From Brevibacterium sp. XM4083 (GTDB taxonomy: Bacteria > Actinomycetota > Actinomycetes > Actinomycetales > Brevibacteriaceae), in NCBI RefSeq assembly GCF_006489205.2, contig NZ_VFYR02000001.1, positions 1,228,266 through 1,292,265 on the forward strand: a stretch of DNA of 64,000 bases. The letters run 5' to 3'. This document shows, one piece after another, positions 16,368 through 24,468 of the stretch (position 1 is its first letter; every line of letters begins with the position of its first letter). The notes beneath the pieces were generated by a model. It had not been told where the DNA came from. It was given only the letters and a program-made list of their open reading frames with translations, and did not search any database. A program made the position numbers and the translations under genes.

Positions 16368-18587
16368 ATGAACAGTGCTTCGCCGGAACCCAGTGCCCAG
16401 TCTCCCGAACCCGACGATGAGAACCTCTGGCTCGAAGACATCGACGGCGATGACCAGCTCGCCTGGGTCCGCGACCAGAACGCTGCCACCCTCGACCACT
16501 TCCGCGACGGACTCTTCGACCAGATGTCCGACGAGATCCTCACGGCCCTCGACTCCGACGACCGGATCCCCATGGTCACCAAACGCGGCGACCACTACGT
16601 CAATTTCTGGCGCGATAAAGAGCATCCGAAGGGCGTCTGGCGCCGTACCACTTGGGACAGCTACCGCACCGCCGACCCCGAGTGGGATGTCCTCCTCGAC
16701 GTCGACGAACTCGCCCGCACCGAAGGCATTCCGTGGGTCTGGGCGGGTGCCTCGGTGTTGCGCCCCGACCACACTCGGGCCCTCGTGTCGCTCTCGCCCG
16801 ACGGCGGCGACGCCCACCGAGTGCGCGAATTCGACCTCGAGACGAAGACCTTCGTCGCCGACGGCTTCGACATTCCCGCCGCGAAGACCCGTTTCGCGTG
16901 GCTCGACGCCGACACGATCCTCGTGGCCACGGACACCGGACCCGGCTCACTGACCACCTCGTCCTACCCCCGCCAGGCACGTGTCCTCCGCCGCGGGCAG
17001 GCGATCGCCGAGGCACCCATCGTCGCTGAAGTGCCCCGCGACCACGTCGCGATCTTCGTCGGCAGCGACGTCGGCGCCCCGCAGCAGCGGACCCGCGACC
17101 GCGCCGTCGTCATCGACGCCATCGACTTCTTCAACTCGACGCTGAGCTTCCTCGACCTCGACGACATCCGGGCCGACGACGGCAGCCTGCCGACGACCGC
17201 CGCGACGTGGGAGGAGGCCTGGATCAGCGTCGACGTTCCGACCGACGTCTCCGTCGGCGTCGACGACGACTACGTGCTCTTCCGGCCGCAGACGGCCTGG
17301 GATGCCGGGAGCATCGTCGTGCCCGCCGGCGGGCTGGCCGCCGCCCCCACCGCCGAGGTCACGGCCGGCACGATCCGACCCCGTGTCATCTTCGCCCCCG
17401 ATGGCCACACCGCCCTGCGGTCGTGGGCGAAGACGCGTGACTTCCTTGTCCTCGAACTCCTCCACGACGTCCAGTCCGAACTCCTCGTCCTCGACCCGGG
17501 CGATGACTTCTCGTCGACGCCGCTGCCGGGAGTGCCCGCGAACCACATGGTCAGCCTCAGCCCCGTCGACCCCGACGACGACGCGACGGCCAACGACTTC
17601 TGGCTCGTCAGCACCGGGTTCCTCACCCCGTCGACGCTGTCCTACGGCAGCCTCGACAGCGCCCGCACCGCGGCAGACGCCGACCGCGATGCGGCAGACG
17701 CCGACCGCGAGGACACCGCCGTCATCAAATCCTCGCCCGCGCTCTTCCCCGCAAACGGATTCAGCGTCGAACAGCACTTTGCGACGAGCGCCGACGGGAC
17801 CCGGATCCCGTACTTCCAGATCGCCGAGGAGGGACTCACCCTCGACGGCGCCAACCCGACGCTCCTCGACGGCTACGGCGGATTCGAAGTCAGCCGCACC
17901 CCCGTCTATTCGCCGATCGTCGGCCTCGGCTGGCTGAGCCGGGAGACGACGGGCGACGCGTCGCTCCCAGCGGGCAGGAAGGGCGTCTACGTGCTTGCCA
18001 ACATCCGCGGCGGCGGCGAGTACGGACCGGTTTGGCACACCTCGGCGATGCGCGAGAACCGGATGCGCGCCTACGAGGACTTCTCCGCCGTCGCCCGCGA
18101 CCTCATCGACCGCGGCGTCACCCGCCCGGCGAACCTCGGCTGCGCCGGAGGATCGAACGGCGGCCTCCTCGTCGGGAACATGCTCACGCAGTACCCTGAG
18201 CTCTTCGGCGCCGTCTCCTGCGGCGTGCCGCTGCTCGACATGCGCCGCTACACGAAGCTGAGCGCCGGCTACTCGTGGAAGGCCGAATACGGTGACCCCG
18301 ACGTGCCGGAGGACTGGGAGTTCATCCGCACATTCTCGCCGTACCACCTCCTCGCCGCCGACGCCGACTATCCGCCCGTCCTCTTCTGGACGGCCACCTC
18401 GGATGACCGGGTCGGCCCCGTCCAGGCGCGGAAGATGGCCGCCCGCATGCAGGCGATGGACATCCCCGACGTCTGGTTCTTCGAGGACACCGAGGGCGGG
18501 CATGCCGCGGCCTCGGACAACAAGCAGGCGGCGTTCGTCCGCGCGCTCAGCTACCGCTTCCTCTGGAGGTCCCTGACCGGACAGTGA
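16368..18587 (+). CDS. Prolyl oligopeptidase family serine peptidase (S9A)
   Basis: 739 residues with no signal peptide, so cytosolic. An N-terminal seven-blade propeller-type region (about 60-440) precedes an alpha/beta-hydrolase domain. The catalytic serine is Ser596 in GCAGGSNGGLLVGN, the Asp is in TATSDDRVGPVQ (about 678-680) and the His is in EDTEGGHAA (about 711). The oxyanion segment NIRGGGEYGPVWH is also present. The family cleaves short peptides after proline or related residues. A 21-bp tandem duplication (17670-17711) encodes AADADRD twice on a propeller loop. CAGGAT ends 6 nt before the ATG, so it may also be leaderless. Confidence 0.92.
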   Translation: MNSASPEPSAQSPEPDDENLWLEDIDGDDQLAWVRDQNAATLDHFRDGLFDQMSDEILTALDSDDRIPMVTKRGDHYVNFWRDKEHPKGVWRRTTWDSYRTADPEWDVLLDVDELARTEGIPWVWAGASVLRPDHTRALVSLSPDGGDAHRVREFDLETKTFVADGFDIPAAKTRFAWLDADTILVATDTGPGSLTTSSYPRQARVLRRGQAIAEAPIVAEVPRDHVAIFVGSDVGAPQQRTRDRAVVIDAIDFFNSTLSFLDLDDIRADDGSLPTTAATWEEAWISVDVPTDVSVGVDDDYVLFRPQTAWDAGSIVVPAGGLAAAPTAEVTAGTIRPRVIFAPDGHTALRSWAKTRDFLVLELLHDVQSELLVLDPGDDFSSTPLPGVPANHMVSLSPVDPDDDATANDFWLVSTGFLTPSTLSYGSLDSARTAADADRDAADADREDTAVIKSSPALFPANGFSVEQHFATSADGTRIPYFQIAEEGLTLDGANPTLLDGYGGFEVSRTPVYSPIVGLGWLSRETTGDASLPAGRKGVYVLANIRGGGEYGPVWHTSAMRENRMRAYEDFSAVARDLIDRGVTRPANLGCAGGSNGGLLVGNMLTQYPELFGAVSCGVPLLDMRRYTKLSAGYSWKAEYGDPDVPEDWEFIRTFSPYHLLAADADYPPVLFWTATSDDRVGPVQARKMAARMQAMDIPDVWFFEDTEGGHAAASDNKQAAFVRALSYRFLWRSLTGQ

Positions 18588-18636
18588 CCGAGTGAGCGAA
18601 CTGGCCGCCTCACGTGGGGCGGCGTAGCGTGGGACC

Positions 18637-19716
18637 ATGACGAATGAGACCCAGCAGTTCCACGCCGAATACAAGGTGATCGGCGGCAAGCTCGTCGTCG
18701 CCGACGTCGAGACCGACGGGCAGGTCATCACCGGTCTGCAGATCTCCGGCGACTTCTTCCTCGAACCCGAGGACGCCTACTTCGACCTCGCTCCCGCGCT
18801 CATCGGTGCCAGCGTCACCGCCGACAACGCACAGCTGCGCGACCGCCTCGACGCGGCCCTGGCTGCGTACGGGTCCGAACTCGCGATGCACGGGTTCTCC
18901 ACCGCCGATGTCGCCACCGTCGTGCGCCGCGCTCTCGGCTCGGCCGCGAACTTCACTGACTTCGACTGGCAGCTCATCCGCGGCGACGTGCTGCCCACCC
19001 GAGTCAACGTCGCCCTCGACCAGGTCCTCCTCGAAGAGGTCTCCGCCGGCCGTCGGGCACCGACCCTGCGGTTCTGGGAATGGGACGACACCGCCACCGT
19101 CATCGGCGCCTTCCAGTCCTACGCCAACGAGATCCGGCCCGCAGGCGTCGAGAAGTACGCCGTCGAGGTCGCGCGGCGGATCTCCGGCGGCGGGGCGATG
19201 TTCATGGAAGGCGGCAACTGCATCACCTACTCGATGTTCGTTCCGCCCTCGCTCGTCGCCGGTCTCGACTACCAGGAGTCCTACGTCTTCCTCGACCAGT
19301 GGGTGCTCGCGGCCCTGCAGGGCCTCGGCGTCGACGCGTTCTACAAGCCGATCAACGACATCTCCTCGACGGCCGGGAAGATCGGCGGCGCCGCGCAGAA
19401 GCGCCTGCGCGACGGCACGCTGCTCCACCACGCGACGATGAGCTACGACATCGACGCCGACAAGATGGTCGAGATCCTGCGCATCGGCGAGGCGAAGATC
19501 TCGGACAAAGGCGTGGCGAGTGCGAAGAAGCGCGTCGACCCGCTGCGCAGTCAGACCGGGGAGTCCCGTGAGGCCATCATCGACACGATGGCCCGGACCT
19601 TCACCGACCGCTACGGCGCCGCCGAGGACACGTACACCGAGGCGGAGCTGGCCCGCGCGCGTGAGCTCGTCACCGAGAAGTTCGGCACCGAGGCGTGGAC
19701 GCACCGGGTCCCGTGA
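18637..19716 (+). CDS. Lipoate--protein ligase family protein, accessory domain apparently N-terminal
   Basis: 359 residues. The catalytic LplA/BirA-fold domain covers about residues 110-340: RFWEWDDTATVIGAFQS, RRISGGGAMFMEGGN (lipoyl-AMP loop) and KPINDISSTAGKIGGAAQKR with the essential Lys. It would attach lipoate or a related acyl group to E2 or GcvH proteins. The first 100 residues (YKVIGGKLVVADVETDGQVITGLQISGDFFLEPEDAY) resemble the small LplA accessory domain, normally found at the C-terminus. ATG at 18637 follows TAGCGT (18625-18630) by 6 nt, suggesting a leaderless message. The next gene overlaps it. Confidence 0.85.
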   Translation: MTNETQQFHAEYKVIGGKLVVADVETDGQVITGLQISGDFFLEPEDAYFDLAPALIGASVTADNAQLRDRLDAALAAYGSELAMHGFSTADVATVVRRALGSAANFTDFDWQLIRGDVLPTRVNVALDQVLLEEVSAGRRAPTLRFWEWDDTATVIGAFQSYANEIRPAGVEKYAVEVARRISGGGAMFMEGGNCITYSMFVPPSLVAGLDYQESYVFLDQWVLAALQGLGVDAFYKPINDISSTAGKIGGAAQKRLRDGTLLHHATMSYDIDADKMVEILRIGEAKISDKGVASAKKRVDPLRSQTGESREAIIDTMARTFTDRYGAAEDTYTEAELARARELVTEKFGTEAWTHRVP

Positions 19717-20435
19717 GCATGCCCGGCACGATCGTCGCCCTCGGCGGGGGAGGGTTCTCGATGTCCGAGACCGGGGAGTCGGCGATCGACGACTGGCTGC
19801 TCGCGCGGGCCAGGGCGACCCGGCCCGGCGTTCTGCCTGCCGTCTGCTTCATCCCCACCGCGGCAGGTGACAGCCGTGACTACTGTGAGCGCTTCGAGGC
19901 GGCCTTCGCCGGCCGTGCGCAGACGCACGTGCTCTCGCTGTTCGGGCAGAGCCCGTGGGACTACACGGACCCGGAGATGCTGCTCGACATGGATCTCGTC
20001 TACGTCGGCGGGGGATCGACGGTCAACCTGCTCTCCCTGTGGCGCCGACACGGCGTCGACACCGTGCTGACCAGGGCCGCGGCCTCCGGCACGATCCTCG
20101 CCGGCATCAGTGCGGGCGCGAACTGCTGGTTCGAGGGCTCCTCGACGGACTCGTTCGGTCCGCTCGCTCCGCTGCGCGACGGCCTCGGGTTCCTCGCCGG
20201 CAGCGCCTGCCCCCACTTCCACGGAGAGGAGGGCCGCGCCGACTCCTTCCGCACGTGGATCGGCGAAGGTGCACTGCCGGGGCCGGGGTACGGCATCGAC
20301 GACGGCACAGCGCTCGTCTTCGAGGACGGAACGCTCACCTCGGCGCTCACCGAGGAACCGGGCGCCGGTGCCCACCTCATCGACCGCGTCTCCGAGACGC
20401 CCGTGGCGACGACCCCGCTGGGCGGGCCGACATGA
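19713..20435 (+). CDS. Peptidase E-like (S51, class I glutamine amidotransferase fold) protein
   Basis: About 240 residues. The S51 nucleophile elbow is GISAGANCWF (Ser about 134), with GGGGFSMSE near the N-terminus and YVGGGSTVNLL before the elbow. Such enzymes are alpha-aspartyl dipeptidases or cyanophycinase relatives. GTG at 19713 overlaps the lipoate-ligase stop (GTGA); ATG at 19719 is an alternative two codons later. The 3' end overlaps the next gene (ATGA), so ligase, peptidase and membrane protein form one coupled transcript. A functional link to lipoate is not obvious. Confidence 0.85.
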   Translation: MSMPGTIVALGGGGFSMSETGESAIDDWLLARARATRPGVLPAVCFIPTAAGDSRDYCERFEAAFAGRAQTHVLSLFGQSPWDYTDPEMLLDMDLVYVGGGSTVNLLSLWRRHGVDTVLTRAAASGTILAGISAGANCWFEGSSTDSFGPLAPLRDGLGFLAGSACPHFHGEEGRADSFRTWIGEGALPGPGYGIDDGTALVFEDGTLTSALTEEPGAGAHLIDRVSETPVATTPLGGPT

Positions 20436-20869
20436 GCCGGCGGAAGCTCTCACCCGGTGAGCGCTGGGAGCGCAGCCAGCGGCGGGAGGCGATCGCCCTC
20501 ATCGTCGTCTCGGGAATCTTCGTCCTCTTCGGTGGAATCCTCGCCCTGACCGGCGAAGTCGTCGCGATCCTCGTCATCCTCTTCTTCTCCGGCTGCCTGC
20601 TCGCCGGCATCATGCGCCTGCCCGGGGTGAGTGCCCGCACCGCTCTGCTGGCCTGCATTCTCAGCTGCTTCGGCTTCGCGGCCGCATGCGCCGGGATCCT
20701 CATCCTCGCCCTGACCGGAGTGCCGTTCGATTCCGCGTACCTCTCCCAGCGGACCCTCGCGCTCATCGCCGCGGTCGGCGTCGTGTTCTTCGGCGGGGGC
20801 GGCATCCTGCTGGCCGTCCTCGCGTGGCGGAACCGCTCCGGACCGAACGCACCGCCGACGGATCGCTGA
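20432..20869 (+). CDS. Small four-helix membrane protein, unknown function
   Basis: 145 residues. A charged N-terminus (MSRRKLSPGERWERSQRREA) precedes four hydrophobic helices at about 21-42, 45-62, 68-95 and 105-130, and a short polar tail ends the protein. No family is recognised. The ATG overlaps the peptidase stop in an ATGA junction, so it is co-translated with the S51 peptidase. Confidence 0.7.
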   Translation: MSRRKLSPGERWERSQRREAIALIVVSGIFVLFGGILALTGEVVAILVILFFSGCLLAGIMRLPGVSARTALLACILSCFGFAAACAGILILALTGVPFDSAYLSQRTLALIAAVGVVFFGGGGILLAVLAWRNRSGPNAPPTDR

Positions 20870-20925
20870 GAGTCGTGACTCTGTAGGATTGGGGCGAACG
20901 TCGTCCTCAATCTCCAAGGAGCACC

Positions 20926-21711
20926 ATGCGCCAGGTCGAACCGTCCGTTGAACTGCTCGCCAAGCCCAGCATCGATTGGGAGGCGATGAGGACCTACCTC
21001 GACGACGTCGGAGGCTCCTCATGGGCGGACCGGGTCGAGACCGCCGAGTCCCCGGACGCCGAGGATCTCCTCGAATTCTCCGGCCGCATGTGCTACCGCT
21101 CGTGGGAACCGGGACTCAACCCCAACGTCTCGCGCGTGCGCACGGATTCGGCCTCCTACCTCGGCAACGTCATCTCCTCCCAGCACGGCTCGGTGCTCGA
21201 GCACGCGAACTTCACGTTCGTCCTCCACAACGTCTCACGGGTGCTCACCCACGAGCTCATCCGCCACCGCGCCGGATCCGCGTTCTCGCAGGAGTCGCTG
21301 CGCTACGTCCGCCTCGCCGACATCCCGTTCTGGTTCCCCGACTGGGCGCGTGAGGATCCCGAGCTCATGGAGCGCTCCCTCCAGGTCCTCGACACCCTCG
21401 AGGAGCACCAGAAGTGGATGGCCGAGCACTTCGGCCTCGACGAGGAGGGCACGAAGTTCGCGCACAAGAAGCACATGACGTCGTTCATGCGCCGCTTCGC
21501 GCCCGAAGGCCTGGCCACCGGCATCGTCTACACCGCGAACCTCCGCTCCCTGCGCCACGTCATCGAGATGCGCACCGCGAAGGGCGCCGAGGAGGAGATC
21601 CGCCTCGTGTTCAACAAGATCGGCGAGATCATGCAGACCGAGGCTCCGGCGATCTTCTCCGACTACGAGATCGTCGACGGGGAGTGGATCCCCGGCACAC
21701 GCAAGGCCTGA
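20926..21711 (+). CDS. thyX: FAD-dependent thymidylate synthase
   Basis: 261 residues. It makes dTMP from dUMP with methylene-tetrahydrofolate, FAD and NADPH. The ThyX signature RHRx7Sxx(R)Y is exact: ELIRHRAGSAFSQESLRY (about 109-126). The dUMP/FAD-binding segment LRSLRHVIEMRTAKGAEEEIR is also present. AAGGAG lies 6 nt before the ATG. No thyA is visible in the window. It begins a possible two-gene unit with the downstream cap-domain protein. Confidence 0.96.
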   Translation: MRQVEPSVELLAKPSIDWEAMRTYLDDVGGSSWADRVETAESPDAEDLLEFSGRMCYRSWEPGLNPNVSRVRTDSASYLGNVISSQHGSVLEHANFTFVLHNVSRVLTHELIRHRAGSAFSQESLRYVRLADIPFWFPDWAREDPELMERSLQVLDTLEEHQKWMAEHFGLDEEGTKFAHKKHMTSFMRRFAPEGLATGIVYTANLRSLRHVIEMRTAKGAEEEIRLVFNKIGEIMQTEAPAIFSDYEIVDGEWIPGTRKA

Positions 21712-21760
21712 CCACCGCACCGCCGGCCCCGCACCCTCGCGACCCACGAAAGGGCACACC

Positions 21761-22339
21761 ATGGCTGACATCTTCGACGCCGAGCTCAGCCCCGGCAAAC
21801 TCGAGGTCATCACGGAGTGGGTGGCCGCGCAGGACTGGGCGTCCGACCTCGACCTCGAGCGTGAGCCGCTGCAGAAGGTCACCGCCTATCGGTTCGACGA
21901 CCCCGCCGGTGAGGTCGGGCTCGAGGTCCACATCGTCTCGAGCGGCGGTCGCACGTTCCAGGTGCCGCTGACGTACCGCGGTGAGCCCCTCGACGGTGCC
22001 GCCGATGCCCTCATCACGACGATGGAGCATTCGGTCCTCGGCACGCGCTGGGTCTATGCGGGCATGGGCGATCCCCTGTTCCGGCGCCGCCTTGACGCGA
22101 CGATCGCCACCGCGGGCACCTCGGCGAAGCAGTACCTCGTCGACGACGCGGGCGAGCGTGTCGAGGAGATCACCGATGTCGCCCACGTCCACGGCACGGG
22201 CCCGCTGGCCGGTGCCGGCGACGTCGAACTCATCACCGAGCTCACACTCGACTCGCCGCTCGAGGGCACCGAATCCGGTCTCCTGCTCGGACGCTGGCCC
22301 GGTCAGGACCATTCGGTCGTGCTCGCCGTCATGGAGTGA
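21761..22339 (+). CDS. Maltokinase N-terminal cap-like domain protein, stand-alone
   Basis: 192 residues. The sequence (MADIFDAELSPGKLEVITEWVAAQDWA...VGLEVHIVSSGGRTFQVPLTYRGEPLDGA...LITTMEHSVLGTRWVYAGMGDPLF) resembles the N-terminal cap domain of maltokinase/Pep2 and the Corynebacterium Cg0192 group. The kinase domain itself is absent. Its function as a free-standing protein is unknown. It starts 49 bp after thyX with GAAAGGG upstream. Recognition is from memory of the motif, so moderate. Confidence 0.6.
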   Translation: MADIFDAELSPGKLEVITEWVAAQDWASDLDLEREPLQKVTAYRFDDPAGEVGLEVHIVSSGGRTFQVPLTYRGEPLDGAADALITTMEHSVLGTRWVYAGMGDPLFRRRLDATIATAGTSAKQYLVDDAGERVEEITDVAHVHGTGPLAGAGDVELITELTLDSPLEGTESGLLLGRWPGQDHSVVLAVME

Positions 22340-22366
22340 GCTCGGCCGGTTGGCGTGAGCCGCTGG

Positions 22367-23446
22367 TCAGCGGCCGAGCCCGAGGTCGATGAGCGTCATC
22401 CCAGCCGTCGCCGCGCCGGCGTCATCCATATCGAGCATCGCCTGCGGTGCCTGGTCGAGACCGATCGTCGTGGTGACGAGATCCTGCGGCCGCAGATCGC
22501 CGGAGGCGACGAGGGCGACGAGCTCGGGGTAGCCGGCGGCGGCCATGCCGTGGGAGCCGAGGATGCTCAGCTCGAGCGCGATGACGCGGGGCACGTCGAT
22601 GACGGGCTCGCCGTCGAGCAGCCCGATCTGCACATGCCTGCCCAATGGGCCGAGGGAGGCGATCGCCGAGGTGATCGTGTCCTGCCGTCCCAGGGCATCG
22701 ACGGTCACGGCGACGCCGCCCGGACGGTCGGCTGCCGGCTCGACGGCCCCGGCGGCCCGGATGACAGCCTCGGCGAGTTCCCCGGGTCCCAGTCCGCGTG
22801 CGCTGACCGTTCGGCTCGCTCCGAGGTCCCGGGCCCGGTCGAGGGCGGCATCGCTGATGTCGACCGCGATGACCTGTGCCCCGATCGCGCGGGCGATCAT
22901 GATCGTCGAGAGACCCACCCCGCCGCAGCCGAACACGGCCACGGTCTCACCGGCCTGCAGCTCGGCGCGGACCCGCAGTCCGTGGAAGGCGGTGGCGAAG
23001 CGGCACCCGAGCCCGACGAGTGCGGAGTCCGGCAGCTCCTCGGGCACGGCGACGAGATTGGCGTCGGCGTGATGGATGACGACCTGATCAGCCCATGACC
23101 CGAAGTGCGTGAAGCCCGGCTGCGTCTGGTTCGGGCACACGTGGGCGTTGCCGGAGCGGCACCACCGGCACGTCCCGCACCCGCACACGAAGGGCACCGT
23201 CACCCGCTCACCGACGTGGAATCCCTCGACCGCCGGCCCCGCCGAGGCGATCCGCCCGACGAGCTCATGCCCGGGCACGTGCGGCAGACTCACCGTCTCA
23301 TCGTGTCCTGACCAGGCATGATGATCGCTGCGGCAGACGCCTGTGGCGTCGACGTCGATGACGACGCCATGGTCGGGAGCCGTCGGGGCAGGGATGTCGG
23401 CAAGCTGCGGCGGTGTGGAGAAGCGGTCGTAGACGATGGCGCGCAT
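22367..23446 (-). CDS. Zinc-dependent alcohol dehydrogenase (MDR family)
   Basis: 359 residues. Catalytic zinc ligands are Cys38 (GVCRSDHHAW) and the His-Glu of VPGHELVGRI. The structural zinc site is intact (CGCGTCRWCRSGNAHVC). The Rossmann motif GCGGVGLS is near residue 174. NAD is likely, since an acidic residue (AVDISDAALDRA) follows beta2. The substrate is unknown; such enzymes oxidise primary or secondary alcohols. The nearest gene upstream on this strand ends 89 bp away across a small repeat tract. Confidence 0.92.
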   Translation of the reverse strand: MRAIVYDRFSTPPQLADIPAPTAPDHGVVIDVDATGVCRSDHHAWSGHDETVSLPHVPGHELVGRIASAGPAVEGFHVGERVTVPFVCGCGTCRWCRSGNAHVCPNQTQPGFTHFGSWADQVVIHHADANLVAVPEELPDSALVGLGCRFATAFHGLRVRAELQAGETVAVFGCGGVGLSTIMIARAIGAQVIAVDISDAALDRARDLGASRTVSARGLGPGELAEAVIRAAGAVEPAADRPGGVAVTVDALGRQDTITSAIASLGPLGRHVQIGLLDGEPVIDVPRVIALELSILGSHGMAAAGYPELVALVASGDLRPQDLVTTTIGLDQAPQAMLDMDDAGAATAGMTLIDLGLGR

Positions 23447-23487
23447 GCCGCCGATGATAGCCCTCGGGGCAAAGCCGCGTCAGTGGC

Positions 23488-23548
23488 GTCCGGCCCCAGA
23501 CGATGACCGTCGGCCCCAGGCCATGGGGTCCGGCCTCAGCTGATGCCG
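23488..23548 (-). repeat. Three degenerate 19-21-bp units around the end of the glycosylase-family gene
   Basis: GTCCGGCCCCAGACGATGACC (23488), a GTCGGCCCCAGG unit (23509) and a GTCCGGCCTCAG unit (23528) follow one another. The last unit runs into the 3' end of the glycosylase-family gene, whose stop is at 23536. It is another example of intergenic minisatellite. Confidence 0.5.
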
Positions 23549-24468
23549 GCGGCGGCCAGTGCGTCGAGGAGGCGCCGGCGCAGCGCCTGCGCACGGTGAC
23601 TGAAGGCCTGCTGGCGCTCCATGTACTCCGCCTTGCCTGCCGCGGTCTCGATCGCGACGACTCCGTAGCCCCAGCCGCGCAGATCGTAGGGGGAGGCCTC
23701 CATGTCGAGCGTGCGGATGTCGAGGGCGAGATCGAAGCAGTCGAGGACGAGCGGCGACGGGGCGATCGGCCCGATCTTCATCGCCCACTTGTAGAGGTCC
23801 ATGCCCGCATGGAGGCAACCCGGCTGTTCGTTGCCGACCATGCCCTCACGTGTCGGCTGGAGCGTGTTGCGCGGCCTGGCAGCGGCGGTGAAGAAGCGGA
23901 ACGCATCGTGGTGGGAGCACTGGATGCGGTGGCGTTCGACGACGGCGTCGGTCTCCGCGGAGCTCAGCCGCAGCGGCACCTGCTGATGGCGGCGTTCGTC
24001 CTCGCTCATCCGATAGACCATCGCCCATTCGTGGAGGCCGAAGCACCCGAGGTTCGCTTCGCGATCGAGGGTGGCGGACAGAAGCGCGGCGATGAACCGA
24101 GCCCCCTCGCCGCGGTCGGCTCTCCAGGACTCGAGGTCCACCTCGGCGACGGTGCCGTCCGTGCGATACCACCGACGGTCGACGTACTCGCGGTCGCCTG
24201 AGGTCTCGAGCTCGAGGAGGACCCCGGCTCCGGGATTCCACTTCGCGAGCTGACCGGCCTTGAACGGGTAGTACGTGAAGAGGAAGTCCTCGACGGGGTG
24301 CTTCTCCCCGGCCATCCGGCGGGCGACGTGCGCATCGGTGCGGGCGGCGACCTGCGCTTCGTGCTCCTCGCGCAACGTCCGCCACGCGGGAGCCGACAAC
24401 CGCGAACCGGGCCCGGCGACAGCGTCAGCTGCGGGGGCCGGCGGTGCGGAGGGGAGAGTCTGAGTCAC
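23536..24468 (-). CDS. Actinobacterial 3-methyladenine DNA glycosylase-family protein
   Basis: 310 residues. It matches, from memory, an actinobacterial family annotated as 3-methyladenine DNA glycosylase: HPVEDFLFTYYPFKAGQLAKWNPG, GCFGLHEWAMVYRMSEDERRHQQVPLRLSSAETDAVVE and CSHHDAFRFFTAAARPRNTLQPTREGMVGNEQPGCLHAGMDLYKWA. I cannot place it in the AlkA or MPG folds, so its activity is unproven. GTG at 24468 overlaps the HrpB stop (GTGA), so it is translated together with that helicase. This supports, without proving, a shared nucleic-acid role. Confidence 0.75.
   Translation of the reverse strand: MTQTLPSAPPAPAADAVAGPGSRLSAPAWRTLREEHEAQVAARTDAHVARRMAGEKHPVEDFLFTYYPFKAGQLAKWNPGAGVLLELETSGDREYVDRRWYRTDGTVAEVDLESWRADRGEGARFIAALLSATLDREANLGCFGLHEWAMVYRMSEDERRHQQVPLRLSSAETDAVVERHRIQCSHHDAFRFFTAAARPRNTLQPTREGMVGNEQPGCLHAGMDLYKWAMKIGPIAPSPLVLDCFDLALDIRTLDMEASPYDLRGWGYGVVAIETAAGKAEYMERQQAFSHRAQALRRRLLDALAAAGIS

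Noticed and set aside
16947..18731. Minus-strand open frame of 594 codons under the S9A peptidase
   Set aside because: Shadow of the peptidase gene; the peptidase has an intact catalytic triad and start.
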